A stretch of 64,000 bases of DNA, taken from contig JAVHLM010000030.1 in NCBI GenBank assembly GCA_031082125.1, positions 1 to 64,000 of the forward strand. Direction: 5' to 3'. The notes beneath the pieces were generated by a model. That model did not search any database and had not been told where the DNA came from. It saw only the letters and a program-made list of their open reading frames with translations. Shown piece by piece: positions 35,224 to 44,087 of this stretch. The number at the start of each line of letters is the position of its first letter. The first letter of the stretch is position 1. The position numbers were made by a program, and so were the translations under genes. This stretch comes from Candidatus Eremiobacterota bacterium (GTDB lineage: Bacteria; Vulcanimicrobiota; CADAWZ01; Ess09-12).

Positions 35224-35856
35224 TCACCGCCGGTCAAGTTTCTGCACCCAGATGATCTTGCACGAATGGTCACCGAAACCGCCGGGAGTCACCGAGGTGC
35301 GCCACGAGAATCCCTGTTCCCCCGATACATCGACCAGCAGCCCCTTGAGGCTTATCAGGTCGCCCTTTCTGAGGGCCATCAGCTTTTTTTCAATCTCCCG
35401 GTCTGCCGGAATGATATGGGTGTTCACGGCAGACCCGCCCACCTCATCCATGGGGATGGGCCACTCTCTCCCCCTGGGCATGCAGAACCAGTGCCTCGTG
35501 TTGTCCTGCCAGATTCTGATCCCGTCAAGCACTTTCTGGTCCGACATGGCCCCCCAGCCCACGACGATGTCCAGGGGCCCTATCCGCACGTCGTCATATT
35601 CCTTGTTGACGGAAAGGACACGGGCCTCCATGGCGAACTGGGCCCTCGGGGTCAGGGTGAACTCCCTTGTTCCGGCGCGGTAGGACCAGGACTTCGCCCC
35701 CTCGAGCATTTCCATGCGGGGGGTGCTCTTGATCAGCACCCCGGGAGGATAGCGCTTTCCCGAGGGCCAGAGCAGGTACGCCGCGATGATCAGCGCCATA
35801 AGGATGATCCATTTAAGGTTGATGCCCCGGATCACCCATGGGTTTCTCATGCTCAT
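35224..35856 (-). CDS. Membrane-anchored uncharacterised conserved-type protein
   Basis: 210 residues. GAGGAGG lies just upstream; ATG 35850 is an alternative start with better spacing. One N-terminal transmembrane helix (about 15-30, WIILMALIIAAYLLW), then a periplasmic domain. VVGWGAMSD, then HIIPAD and LKGLLVDVSGEQGFSWRTS are features I associate with a widespread uncharacterised bacterial family; the function is not known to me. It converges on the pentein gene. Confidence 0.7.
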   Translation of the reverse strand: MSMRNPWVIRGINLKWIILMALIIAAYLLWPSGKRYPPGVLIKSTPRMEMLEGAKSWSYRAGTREFTLTPRAQFAMEARVLSVNKEYDDVRIGPLDIVVGWGAMSDQKVLDGIRIWQDNTRHWFCMPRGREWPIPMDEVGGSAVNTHIIPADREIEKKLMALRKGDLISLKGLLVDVSGEQGFSWRTSVTPGGFGDHSCKIIWVQKLDRR

Positions 35857-35918
35857 CTGCCTCCTCTTCTGAGCCTCTCTTTTCCCTGAATGAAGATTCC
35901 AGGTACTTTGCTTTTCGT

Positions 35919-35927
35919 ATTATAGCA
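35919..35927 (-). promoter_or_regulatory. Extended -10 promoter element (TGCTATAAT)
   Basis: TGC plus TATAAT on the minus strand, about 63 nt upstream of the ATG at 35856. Identical to the elements at 23828 and 33291. Confidence 0.6.
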
Positions 35928-35937
35928 TGAACCGCGG

Positions 35938-35955
35938 AAAAGGGACAGACTGCGG
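35938..35955 (+). repeat. Dispersed GGGACAGACT element (partial copy)
   Basis: AAAAGGGACAGACTGCGG; the core matches the copy at 17172 and lies in a divergent gap. Confidence 0.25.
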
Positions 35956-36076
35956 CCTCTCCCCGGAGGAATAGTTACGGAAATCAAGAACTCTCCTGGA
36001 GGTGCCCCTCGCAGGCACCATGGCCAATGAAGCCCGGGGAGGTCAGCACCGAGGCAGTCATCACAAAGGAGGTACC

Positions 36077-37489
36077 ATGAAAAACAGCTTCATTCTCTGC
36101 AGTATTCTTTTGGTGGCCCTGATGTTTCTGCCTGGGTGCTCTACCGGCGGCGGCACAGAGAGCTCCATGATCCTGAGCCCCGCTGATACTTCGTCACCTG
36201 CGCAGACGTACCCGGAGTTCACCGCGGAGTCAGTGCTCCTCGACGATGATGACACAAGCGATCCGCAGGGAAACCTTGTGGTTGTCATCAGCGACATTCA
36301 CCTCGGCGACGAGCGGAGCATCAAGGAAGGATACGCCTGGTTCAACAAAAACGAGTCGATCCTCGTGGATTTTCTTAAGACCCTGGCCGGCCGCCAGGCA
36401 GTCAAGGAGGTCGTCATCGACGGCGATATGTTTGATGAGTGGGTGATCCCCATGGATCACGACACCTTTAACGGCTTCGGCTCCGGCCAGGAAGGGGAGT
36501 CCAGGTTCGTGGACTCCATCGCCCAGGCGCATCCCGATATCATTAGCGGCATAAAGACTCTCATCCAGTCGGGGAGAAAAGTGACCTATGTGCCTGGGAA
36601 CCACGATATGCTCGTCACCAGAGAAGACATAGACAGGATTTTTCCCGGCATCAGCCAGCAGCGTGATGCCGCCGGCCTCGGCACCTATTCTCCCGGAGGG
36701 CTTGCCGGGACGGTCATCGAGCACAGCCACCGCTATGATTTCTTCAATGCCCCCGATATGCTCTCAAACCGCATTCCTTATTCCCCGGAGAACTATACCA
36801 CCAACAGCGGCGCAATAATCCCCCCGGGCTTCTTCGTCTCGAAGATTGCCGCTTCCAACGGCTACCAGAGCGTGGGCTTTGAAGGCTCTCTGGGGCTCAA
36901 CAGCAATTCCATGATCGGCCCGTTCTACTACTGGGCTGCCTGGAAGCTCATCCTGAGCCAGGTGAAGCCCACCCAGGATTACAATGCGAAGATCATCAAA
37001 ACAGGGATTGACGGCTATACGGGCGTCTATGCCATCAACGACCTTGTGCCCCAGGTTGATTTCATCACCATAAATCAGCCCCTGCTTTACCGCTATATCG
37101 AGGACAACTGGCAGAATCGGCAGGCCGAGAACCTGGTGCCGAGCTCAATAAGCGTTCTCAGCGGCCTTCTCGTGGGCTCACTGAGCGTATGGTGCGACTT
37201 CCAGTCGAGAACCCAGTACTTCTCCCGCGACACCGGCACGCGGGTCGTGGTCTTCGGCCATACCCACAAGGCGACGCTTGGCGCAAGCTATAACGCCAAC
37301 AATGATAAATGCATCTATGCCAATTCCGGCACCTGGATTGACAAGGGCGACCCTGACTGCACGATGGTGATCATTGACCCTGATTCTCAGCTCGACGGCT
37401 CTGTCAAAGAGACAGTAAGCGTCTATCAGTTCACCGATAAGGGCACGATGAAACAGCTTTACACAGACAGCATCACCCTGAAGAACTGA
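36077..37489 (+). CDS. Calcineurin-like metallophosphoesterase lipoprotein
   Basis: 470 residues from ATG 36077, supported by AAAGGAGG 4 nt upstream; an in-frame start 75 nt earlier has no site. Lipobox LMFLPGC. The phosphoesterase motifs appear in order: ISDIHLGD (about 76-83), DGDMFDEW, PGNHDM and a terminal GHTHKAT, giving the two-metal (Fe/Mn/Zn) site. A large insertion separates GNHD from GHTH. A surface phosphoesterase or pyrophosphatase is likely; the substrate is unknown. Confidence 0.88.
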   Translation: MKNSFILCSILLVALMFLPGCSTGGGTESSMILSPADTSSPAQTYPEFTAESVLLDDDDTSDPQGNLVVVISDIHLGDERSIKEGYAWFNKNESILVDFLKTLAGRQAVKEVVIDGDMFDEWVIPMDHDTFNGFGSGQEGESRFVDSIAQAHPDIISGIKTLIQSGRKVTYVPGNHDMLVTREDIDRIFPGISQQRDAAGLGTYSPGGLAGTVIEHSHRYDFFNAPDMLSNRIPYSPENYTTNSGAIIPPGFFVSKIAASNGYQSVGFEGSLGLNSNSMIGPFYYWAAWKLILSQVKPTQDYNAKIIKTGIDGYTGVYAINDLVPQVDFITINQPLLYRYIEDNWQNRQAENLVPSSISVLSGLLVGSLSVWCDFQSRTQYFSRDTGTRVVVFGHTHKATLGASYNANNDKCIYANSGTWIDKGDPDCTMVIIDPDSQLDGSVKETVSVYQFTDKGTMKQLYTDSITLKN

Positions 37490-37524
37490 GCGGGGGCAGA
37501 GGGGGTAAGCGCCCCCGGGGCTTA

Positions 37525-39177
37525 TTATTCCCCCTTTGCGGGGCCATCGCTTCCGCCGCCGGGAGAGGCTTTCCCGGGCTCAGGGCTGCTCAGCGGCTCA
37601 GGGCTGCTCACCGACTCAGGGCTGCTCAGCGGCTCAGGGCTGCTCAGCGGCTCGGGGCTGCTCAGCGGCTGATCTGCGGGAGCCGCGGGGAAATGGAGGG
37701 CTGACAGGTTCCTCAGGAATTGGCTCAGGAACCCGGAGTCATCCATGAAGTATTCCGGGTGTGCGCGCAGACAGGCAGCCATATCGGCGTCTATCTTCTC
37801 AATCTCTCTGAAAGTCTCTATGATTCCCTTGAGGCTTTCAGAGGTCTTGACAGCCTCTTTTATCCGCTGCTCATCGGTGGGGTGGGTCCGGAACCACTCG
37901 GCTCCCCGGTTTTTCAGCTTGCTCCTGTCGCCGAGCTTTTTCATCACCACGGTGAACTCCCTGGGATCGAGGCCTGCGGCGGTCATGAAGAGCATTGCCT
38001 TCCGGTCCGCCTCTGTCTCGAAGCCCCTGCTCCAGCCGCTCACGAAAAAGCTGTTGGTGAAGTCGGTGAGGAGCTGTGCCCAGGGGCTCCCCGTGGCAAT
38101 GACGACAATGGCCCCGAGGTAAGAGTTGGTCCGGGCCCTCCTGTACATCTTGACGGCATGGTGGCTTTCAGTGTGGGCTATCTCGTGGGCGATGATGCCT
38201 CCCAGCTCGTCGTCTGATTCCAGGATCCCCAGAAGCCCTTTCGTGATGTACACGCCCCCTTCAGGGACAGAGTAAGCATTCACCACGTCGGTGTCCAGCA
38301 CGCGGAAGCGGTAGGTATAGCGCTTCAGGTCATTGCCCTTCACGACGGCATGGCCGAGGCGGACCACACGCTCTCTGTATTCGGGATTGTCGGAAACGAT
38401 GAATGAGCTCTCTACAATGGAGGTGAGCTCCCGGCCCAGGGCTGCCTCGAGGGCATCATCGGAGTAGTAGCGGGTTTTCTCGGCATGGCATATGGGGCAT
38501 GGCTTATAGCCCCCCTTCTTCGCTATCCTGGAGTTGGCGAACTCCTGCCTTGTCCCCTTCCCGGTAATATGCTCGGCATCTTTTTTATGGTAGAGCTTTC
38601 CCACGTCGCTTCCTACGACAGGCATCACGAGTGTTTCCGACATGAGCTGCACGGCCGCAGGCACCTCAGCGACCACAAGGTCCATTGCCTTTCTGCGGTC
38701 CTTGCCAAGTTTCACCCCGAGGAGCTCAATGTCCCCGTTCGAAATTCCATAGGCGGTAGTCTCGGCAGCCCACTTGTTGCCGGCTTTGAACAGCCTCACC
38801 AGGAAGACATAATCGACGCTGAAGAGGTCCCCGGCTTTTTTCGACGCGAGAAGGGCCCCGGGGAAGCGGAGCAGCTCCGCGCGCCCCTCGGGAGTGACGG
38901 TGGCGAATGTCTTCCCGTTCAGGGCCTCCTTCGGGCTTACAAGCCTGATGTTCCCGGGAGGGGAGCCGGCGCCTTCCTTGGCCTGGGGAAGGCTGATCCC
39001 GAAGGAGTATACCTCCTCCTCGGCGCCGGGCGACCACTTTCCATTTTCGTCAGTGATGACGACGGCCACCCGCGTCTCCAATGACGCCCATGAAAATGCA
39101 CCTGAGTAAAAGGCGAAGACAAGCGAAAGCACGATGATGCCCAGTGCCTGGCGAAAAGGAAATCTTGATGATTTCAT
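37525..39177 (-). CDS. M48-family zinc metallopeptidase with Ada-like Cys motif and SSPEPL repeats
   Basis: 550 residues from ATG 39177, supported by AAGGAGG 8 nt upstream; the longer frame to 39303 has no site. Residues 1-33 are a signal peptide. A small module YHKKDAEH...GYKPCPICH (about 200-240) resembles Ada-type zinc-binding pieces. The peptidase domain (about 260-470) carries AHEIAHTESHHAVK, the HEXXH zinc site near residue 327. The C-terminus (about 510-545) has six imperfect SSPEPL hexapeptides encoded by an 18-nt tandem repeat. It is a probable periplasmic quality-control peptidase of the BepA type. Confidence 0.87.
   Translation of the reverse strand: MKSSRFPFRQALGIIVLSLVFAFYSGAFSWASLETRVAVVITDENGKWSPGAEEEVYSFGISLPQAKEGAGSPPGNIRLVSPKEALNGKTFATVTPEGRAELLRFPGALLASKKAGDLFSVDYVFLVRLFKAGNKWAAETTAYGISNGDIELLGVKLGKDRRKAMDLVVAEVPAAVQLMSETLVMPVVGSDVGKLYHKKDAEHITGKGTRQEFANSRIAKKGGYKPCPICHAEKTRYYSDDALEAALGRELTSIVESSFIVSDNPEYRERVVRLGHAVVKGNDLKRYTYRFRVLDTDVVNAYSVPEGGVYITKGLLGILESDDELGGIIAHEIAHTESHHAVKMYRRARTNSYLGAIVVIATGSPWAQLLTDFTNSFFVSGWSRGFETEADRKAMLFMTAAGLDPREFTVVMKKLGDRSKLKNRGAEWFRTHPTDEQRIKEAVKTSESLKGIIETFREIEKIDADMAACLRAHPEYFMDDSGFLSQFLRNLSALHFPAAPADQPLSSPEPLSSPEPLSSPESVSSPEPLSSPEPGKASPGGGSDGPAKGE
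37572..37672. repeat. 18-nt tandem repeat in the M48 peptidase gene
   Basis: About five to six imperfect copies of GGCTCAGGGCTGCTCAGC, in frame, encoding SSPEPL on the minus strand. Copy number could vary without shifting the frame. Confidence 0.75.
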
Positions 39178-39240
39178 AGATATGGCCTCCTTTTTGGCTT
39201 CCGCGGGTGTGCCGCGGGACGGAACGAGGGTCTCATGTGA

Positions 39241-39249
39241 ATGATACCA
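39241..39249 (-). promoter_or_regulatory. Extended -10 promoter element (TGGTATCAT)
   Basis: TGG plus TATCAT on the minus strand, 64 nt upstream of the M48 ATG and downstream of the methyltransferase stop. It may give the peptidase a promoter of its own inside the six-gene run. Confidence 0.5.
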
Positions 39250-39262
39250 TGGCGCCGTCATT

Positions 39263-40393
39263 TTATTCCCGCGCTTCACCGGAAAGAAAGAAAGGGACCT
39301 CACCTGCCTGCCCTCCCTTCCTGCAGAGCATCAGGTGCATGATATAAAAGAGGAACATCCGGTGCTCGTAACGGGCTCCGAAAGCCATATTCTCCTCCTT
39401 CACAAGCGTGTAGGGCCCTGAAAGGAGCCGCCGCCATTCGCGGCCCGCAAGAAGCTCCCGGAACAGCTCCTCGTAAGTGGGATAGCTCTTCTCCAGCTCC
39501 CCGAGAAGCTCATCCCTGAGAGGGGCCTGCCAGTTATAGGTTGACGCCAGGACAAGGAGGCCTCCCGGAGTCAGCATGGCATCGGCATTCTTGACAAGAA
39601 GGGTAGGGCAGGGGAGCTCGGTGAGGACGTTGAAGGCAAGGGCAAAGGAGAGCTTTCCGCCTCCGAACAGGGGGCTGGTGCAGTCAGCGGCAATGAAGTC
39701 CACGTTCTCACCGGCGGCAGGAGGAGCCTGCACGATGGCATCCCGATATATCGTGCCGCTCATGGGGAGTGAGAAAGCCCATTTCCCCGTTTTCATTATG
39801 GTGCGGGCGATCTCAAGGTAATCAAAGCAGCAGTCCACGCCGATCATCCACTCGACGAAGGGCGCAAGCTCAGCGACGAAGCGCCCGCAGGCGCACCCGA
39901 GGTCGGCGCCGACTCCGCGGAGAGCAGCCCCCATCATCTCTCTCAGGTATTCCAGGTGATAAAGGGCCGTCGCCGAGGTGAGGGGCACCATTGACGCGAC
40001 GCTGTCGTCGAGCGTGATCCTGTCGTGGTAATGCCTGCACAGATAATAGGCCAGGGTTTTTCTGTAGGCATCGGGCGGGGAGGAAGGAGCGTCCAGGGCC
40101 CTCACCTGCAGGGACCAGTGCTTTTCCAGGGCGCGGTACATCCTGGCGTGCAGCGCCCCTGATCTCAGCTTCTCAGCCAGCAGGTGATTGGAGGCACAGT
40201 AACCTTTTAGGTCGCTGATGAGGAGAGGGATGCCGCTCACAATGGGATAGAGTTTCCGGCACCGCATGGAGGTGCATGCGAGGAGGCCCTCGTCCAGCTC
40301 GCCGCCGCGGACCATGAAAGTCTCCGACAGCGTGAGGTCATTGCCGCAGAGGGGACAGAGCAGGCTGACCCGGGATAAAAGTCTGTGCTTCAT
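39263..40393 (-). CDS. Class I SAM-dependent methyltransferase with N-terminal zinc-binding domain
   Basis: 376 residues from the ATG at 40393; a TTG start 42 nt earlier overlaps the ankyrin gene and is less likely. The N-terminus has CPLCGNDL and CTSMRCRKLYPIVSGIPLL, a Trm112-like zinc module. The Rossmann methyltransferase part (about 150-330) shows GADLGCACGRF (motif I) and IGVDCCFDYLEIAR (motif II region). The substrate is unknown. It starts 16 nt after the ankyrin gene stop, so they are likely co-transcribed. Confidence 0.78.
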   Translation of the reverse strand: MKHRLLSRVSLLCPLCGNDLTLSETFMVRGGELDEGLLACTSMRCRKLYPIVSGIPLLISDLKGYCASNHLLAEKLRSGALHARMYRALEKHWSLQVRALDAPSSPPDAYRKTLAYYLCRHYHDRITLDDSVASMVPLTSATALYHLEYLREMMGAALRGVGADLGCACGRFVAELAPFVEWMIGVDCCFDYLEIARTIMKTGKWAFSLPMSGTIYRDAIVQAPPAAGENVDFIAADCTSPLFGGGKLSFALAFNVLTELPCPTLLVKNADAMLTPGGLLVLASTYNWQAPLRDELLGELEKSYPTYEELFRELLAGREWRRLLSGPYTLVKEENMAFGARYEHRMFLFYIMHLMLCRKGGQAGEVPFFLSGEARE

Positions 40394-40409
40394 AGTCTTT
40401 CCCGCTGCG

Positions 40410-41171
40410 CTATTTCCCGGCGCCGGAAGCCTCAAGAAGGTCTATTATCTTCTTATTTCCTGTCTCCCTGGCAAGATCAAGCGCTGTTCTCCCTGCTTTA
40501 TCGGCCACGTGAGCCCTGGCTCCCCTGGCGAGGAGAAGCTCCACCGTTCCGGCATGCTCCGAGCTCACCGCCCTGTGGAGTGCCGTGCTCCCGTTCGATG
40601 ATGGCTTGTTTACCCCGGCTCCCTTTTCGATGAGGATATCAATGACACTAATGTGGCCATGGAGAGCCGCCGAATGGAGGGGAGTGATGCCGTTCATGTC
40701 GCTTGCGTTGATGTCGGCGCCCAGCGAGATAAGGAGGTTCACCACGTCGGCGGCGCCTGCCGCCGAGGCCCAGTGGATGGCCCTCTCGCCCAGGCCCGCG
40801 TCAACGATGGCATTGACATCATCGATGAACCCGTAGACGGAATAGCTGTCATTTGCCTCTATGGCGTCAAAGAGGTTCCTGTGGGCAAGCCTGATTTCAT
40901 CGACCGGCGCCTTTTTGGCCGTGCCTGCCGCACCGTGCTCCACAGGGGCTCCCGGGTGTCCCCTCTTCTCCTTGAGAGCGGCACTCTGGCGGGCGGTGAG
41001 CTCCTCCCGCTTTCTCAGCTCGTCTTCAAGGCCCTTCAGTTCTTTTTCCCTCTTTCTCAGGCGCTCTTCCTCGAGCGTCGTGCTTTTTTCGCCTGACAGG
41101 TATGTCCCCAGAAGCACGCCGCCCCCGAAGAGTGCCGCGGTGCCCAGAAGCTTGATGATGACTCTCCACAT
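40410..41171 (-). CDS. Membrane-anchored ankyrin-repeat protein
   Basis: 253 residues from ATG 41171, after the G-rich SD AGGGGGGG. One N-terminal transmembrane helix (LLGTAALFGGGVLLGTYL), a charged coiled coil (about 30-65), then four to five ankyrin repeats (about 105-250), for example GITPLHSAALHGHISVIDIL and GSTALHRAVSSEHAGTVELL. It mediates protein binding at the membrane. It lies in the same-strand cluster with SLH, metzincin and methyltransferase genes. Confidence 0.85.
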   Translation of the reverse strand: MWRVIIKLLGTAALFGGGVLLGTYLSGEKSTTLEEERLRKREKELKGLEDELRKREELTARQSAALKEKRGHPGAPVEHGAAGTAKKAPVDEIRLAHRNLFDAIEANDSYSVYGFIDDVNAIVDAGLGERAIHWASAAGAADVVNLLISLGADINASDMNGITPLHSAALHGHISVIDILIEKGAGVNKPSSNGSTALHRAVSSEHAGTVELLLARGARAHVADKAGRTALDLARETGNKKIIDLLEASGAGK

Positions 41172-41289
41172 GGTGAAGCCCCCCCTCTTTTTAATAGGGA
41201 ATAGTTTCAACATCTCCCCGCAGGATACCTACTCGAAAGTAAAGGCACCTTGCGATGAGCGCTCCACTTTTTCCATTAAGTCGCCGCCT

Positions 41290-43239
41290 TTATTCCCCGA
41301 CGAGTTCCTTTCCTGAGCTTATCTTTTCTATGGTTTTCTTCGCGTTGGTGCCGTGGATTGCCCAGATGCTTGCCGCCCCTTCGGCCCTGGTGAGCTTCTC
41401 CTGGGGCATGAGAACCCTCGTGGTGCCAAATACCGAGCGCAGGACAATGAAGGCATTGTCCATGTCCTTGTAATAGCCGGCTATATAGCGGTGGGTGATT
41501 TTTGAGGCGTCGTTGAAGCGCTCCTCGAGATCTTTCTTGTAGATGTCAAGGTTTTCCTCGTACCGCCTGATGTCTTTCTCGGTGATGTTGTATTCCAGGC
41601 TGCACCTTATGGCCATCATCTCCTCCCGTGAGAGCTCCTTGTCCGGCTTGAAATGCTCAAGGTCATAGCCGATGACATATCCGGCGTTCGCCATGGCCTG
41701 GATCCATTTCCAGTCGGGATGATCGAGGGGGACATCCTCAAAGGCTGAAGTTTTCACCTCAGGGAGCTTGATGAAGTTGCCCGACTCGACGGGGAAGTAT
41801 ATGTTGTGAGCCTTCACCAGCCACTTTACATACAAGGCCCGCGTGATAGGCTTATCGGGCTCAAAGGGGCCCGAAATGCTCTCAAAGACGCCGAGCCTCG
41901 CGATGTCCGTTATCTGTTTCCTGAAGGTGCTCTCGGAGATGTCGGTGTAGGCTATCTCATCGAGGCCGAAGATTTTCATCGACGGCTTTTCGGCGCTCAC
42001 TGACGGACTGGCCGCCGGTGAAGGAGAGGGAGGGGGAGTCGGGGTGACTTCCGCCACAGAGGGAGTCGGCGCGGGAGTCTGAGCCTGCTCGGCGCGCTTT
42101 CCCGGCCCGAAGCCATAGAACCACACAAGAAACATCGCTGCGACAAAGGCAAAAGAGAGGGCGCCCCACAGCACTCCGGCTGCAGCAGCGCTTTTCGGGG
42201 GAGTCTTGGGAGGAGGAGCGGCGGCGCCTGCCGGCGGCTTTTCCGTCATGGCTGCCGGCCTGTCAGGTGAAGCTTTGCTGTCACCGGGAGCGGTCAGGGA
42301 CCCTTCCGCAGCGGCGAGGGGCTCGGGCTTCACCATCGGTGAGCTTCCGGGAGCGCTTTCCGCGGCGGCCGGCCCGGGAGGCGGGGGAGCTTCTTTATCG
42401 TCCTTTCTGCCTTCTTTTGAAGGGGCCTGAGCCGCGTGAGGATCGGACCCGGGGCGCGGCGCAACCTTCTCCGGCTCCTTCTCGATGAAATTCACCAGCG
42501 GTGCGGCCAGGGCGGTAAGCTTCAGCGAATGGTCAATGCTCTCCATAAGAGTGAGTATCCTGTCGTTTTCTATCAGCACCGCGGCCCCCGCGCCGAGAAA
42601 TATCAGGGCGATGAGGCTCGCCACGGGCGTGATGCCGAAGTCCTCCTTGTTGAGCACCATGTTGATGAACACGAAGAGCAGGATATTGCCGAGTATGAGG
42701 AGCGCAAAGCACCAGAGGCCATAAGAGAGTGCGCGCCTCAGGGGCTTCTGGCTCCGCGTGGGGATGACGAAAAGGAGAAAGGCGAAGAGGCAGAGGAGCA
42801 TCGTTATCCAGAAAAGCTCCGTGCAGAAGAACTGCCTCTTGAAAGTGCTCACTTCCACCCTCCACTTGTCAATGGTGTAGTAGTAGGAGATACAGGCCCC
42901 GTGGATAAGCCATGCGAAAAGGGATATGCCGCCGGTGACGGCAAGGCCCGCGGGGCTTCTCTCTTCGGGAGGCATCTGGAAATACGAGAAGAGCTTGAAA
43001 AAGAAGGAGATCCCCGCGGCGACGGATACCAGGGAGAAGAAGAGCGACGAGATGACGCCGGCGAAGCTGAAGCTCAGGAAGCACAGTCTGTTGAGATAGT
43101 GCGCGGCGACCTCGAGGGGGTTCAGGGAGAAGGTGAGCATCTTGAGCTCGACACTCATGAAGAGCACATCAATGGCGACCAGGAGTATCCCGATAAGCAC
43201 GAGGGCGGTGCCGTAAGTTTTCGCGAGCTTTCCCGTCAT
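41290..43239 (-). CDS. Multi-pass membrane protein with C-terminal S-layer homology domain
   Basis: 649 residues. About six transmembrane helices in residues 10-245, a long Pro/Ala-rich linker (about 265-365), one more helix near 368-388 (WGALSFAFVAAMFLVWFYGF), a second Pro-rich linker, then SLH-type sequence. The latter includes AFEDVPLDHPDWKWIQAMAN and GYDLEHFKPDKELSREEMMA. SLH domains bind pyruvylated cell-wall polymers or peptidoglycan, so the protein may tie the membrane to the wall. It is 28 nt downstream of the gene at 43268 and probably co-transcribed with it. Confidence 0.82.
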   Translation of the reverse strand: MTGKLAKTYGTALVLIGILLVAIDVLFMSVELKMLTFSLNPLEVAAHYLNRLCFLSFSFAGVISSLFFSLVSVAAGISFFFKLFSYFQMPPEERSPAGLAVTGGISLFAWLIHGACISYYYTIDKWRVEVSTFKRQFFCTELFWITMLLCLFAFLLFVIPTRSQKPLRRALSYGLWCFALLILGNILLFVFINMVLNKEDFGITPVASLIALIFLGAGAAVLIENDRILTLMESIDHSLKLTALAAPLVNFIEKEPEKVAPRPGSDPHAAQAPSKEGRKDDKEAPPPPGPAAAESAPGSSPMVKPEPLAAAEGSLTAPGDSKASPDRPAAMTEKPPAGAAAPPPKTPPKSAAAAGVLWGALSFAFVAAMFLVWFYGFGPGKRAEQAQTPAPTPSVAEVTPTPPPSPSPAASPSVSAEKPSMKIFGLDEIAYTDISESTFRKQITDIARLGVFESISGPFEPDKPITRALYVKWLVKAHNIYFPVESGNFIKLPEVKTSAFEDVPLDHPDWKWIQAMANAGYVIGYDLEHFKPDKELSREEMMAIRCSLEYNITEKDIRRYEENLDIYKKDLEERFNDASKITHRYIAGYYKDMDNAFIVLRSVFGTTRVLMPQEKLTRAEGAASIWAIHGTNAKKTIEKISSGKELVGE

Positions 43240-43267
43240 GGCTTTATCTCCTTTGCATGCTGCAGGA

Positions 43268-44068
43268 TTACTTTGTTCTCTTCCTCAGGGCTGCGAGGCG
43301 GAGGGGGACCCAGGAAGGCACGGCCCCATGCTCCTTCTCCATATGCGCGGCAAAGGCGAGCAGCGCCTCCCGCGCCTCTTCCGTCTTTCCGCTCATTTCC
43401 AGGGCATCGGCACACTCCAGGGCGAGGGAGGGATCGCCCTGGTTTTTCGAAACCCTGTCCCTGAGCTCTGCCGCGAGCGCCTCATACTCTCCCTTGATAA
43501 AACGGATTCTTCGACCGTAGAACTCCCTTTCACCGTCATTCTTCTCACCGGTTATCTCAAGGGCGGCAGGCTTCACAAGGATGCGCAGGGACTCGCTCCC
43601 CTCCTTCACGAGGAGCGTTTCAGGGATTTCCATCTCGACGCGGTATTCCCCTTTCGCGAGGCCGGAGCGGGCCCCCCAGGAGAGAGCGCATGACGATCCC
43701 GGGGGGAGCGTGGCCGGTGCTCCCCGCGAGATAAGCTCCCAGGAAATCCCGGCAGGAGTCCCGCTCCCGTCCTTCACAAGGGGGGAGAGCCCCCCGAGCC
43801 CTGAGAGATCGAGGGCTTTCCCGCTGAGGGTATTGGTAAAGACAAGAGTCGCATAGAGGGGCGTGCCGGGTCCGAGACGCTGAGTGAAGGCGCCGTTGAT
43901 GCTCAGAGAGAAATAAAGCATGCCCTTCTGTGCTGAAGGGACCGGTGTTCCCTTCGGTGTCCCTGCGGGCTCACCCCTGAAGCTCTCCCTTATTATCAGG
44001 GCTCCCAATATGATGCCTCCCAGCAGGAAGAGCGCGAATATCAGAAGCGCCGTCTTTCCCTTTTTCAC
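43268..44068 (-). CDS. Membrane-anchored uncharacterised protein
   Basis: 266 residues with an N-terminal transmembrane anchor (about 7-26, LLIFALFLLGGIILGALII). The external part is mainly an immunoglobulin-like beta domain (about 50-170), followed by a helical C-terminus with TPR-like character (LALECADALEMSGKTEEARE). No family name. It sits between the metzincin (19-nt gap) and the SLH protein, which suggests a shared envelope role. Confidence 0.68.
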   Translation of the reverse strand: MKKGKTALLIFALFLLGGIILGALIIRESFRGEPAGTPKGTPVPSAQKGMLYFSLSINGAFTQRLGPGTPLYATLVFTNTLSGKALDLSGLGGLSPLVKDGSGTPAGISWELISRGAPATLPPGSSCALSWGARSGLAKGEYRVEMEIPETLLVKEGSESLRILVKPAALEITGEKNDGEREFYGRRIRFIKGEYEALAAELRDRVSKNQGDPSLALECADALEMSGKTEEAREALLAFAAHMEKEHGAVPSWVPLRLAALRKRTK

Positions 44069-44087
44069 CTCGTCTTGTTCCTTTCTC

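Noticed and set aside
42436-43464. 342-residue plus-strand frame antisense to the SLH and downstream genes
   Set aside because: The opposite strand has clear membrane helices, SD-supported starts and family motifs; the plus frame is Glu/Arg-rich shadow sequence of GC-rich DNA.
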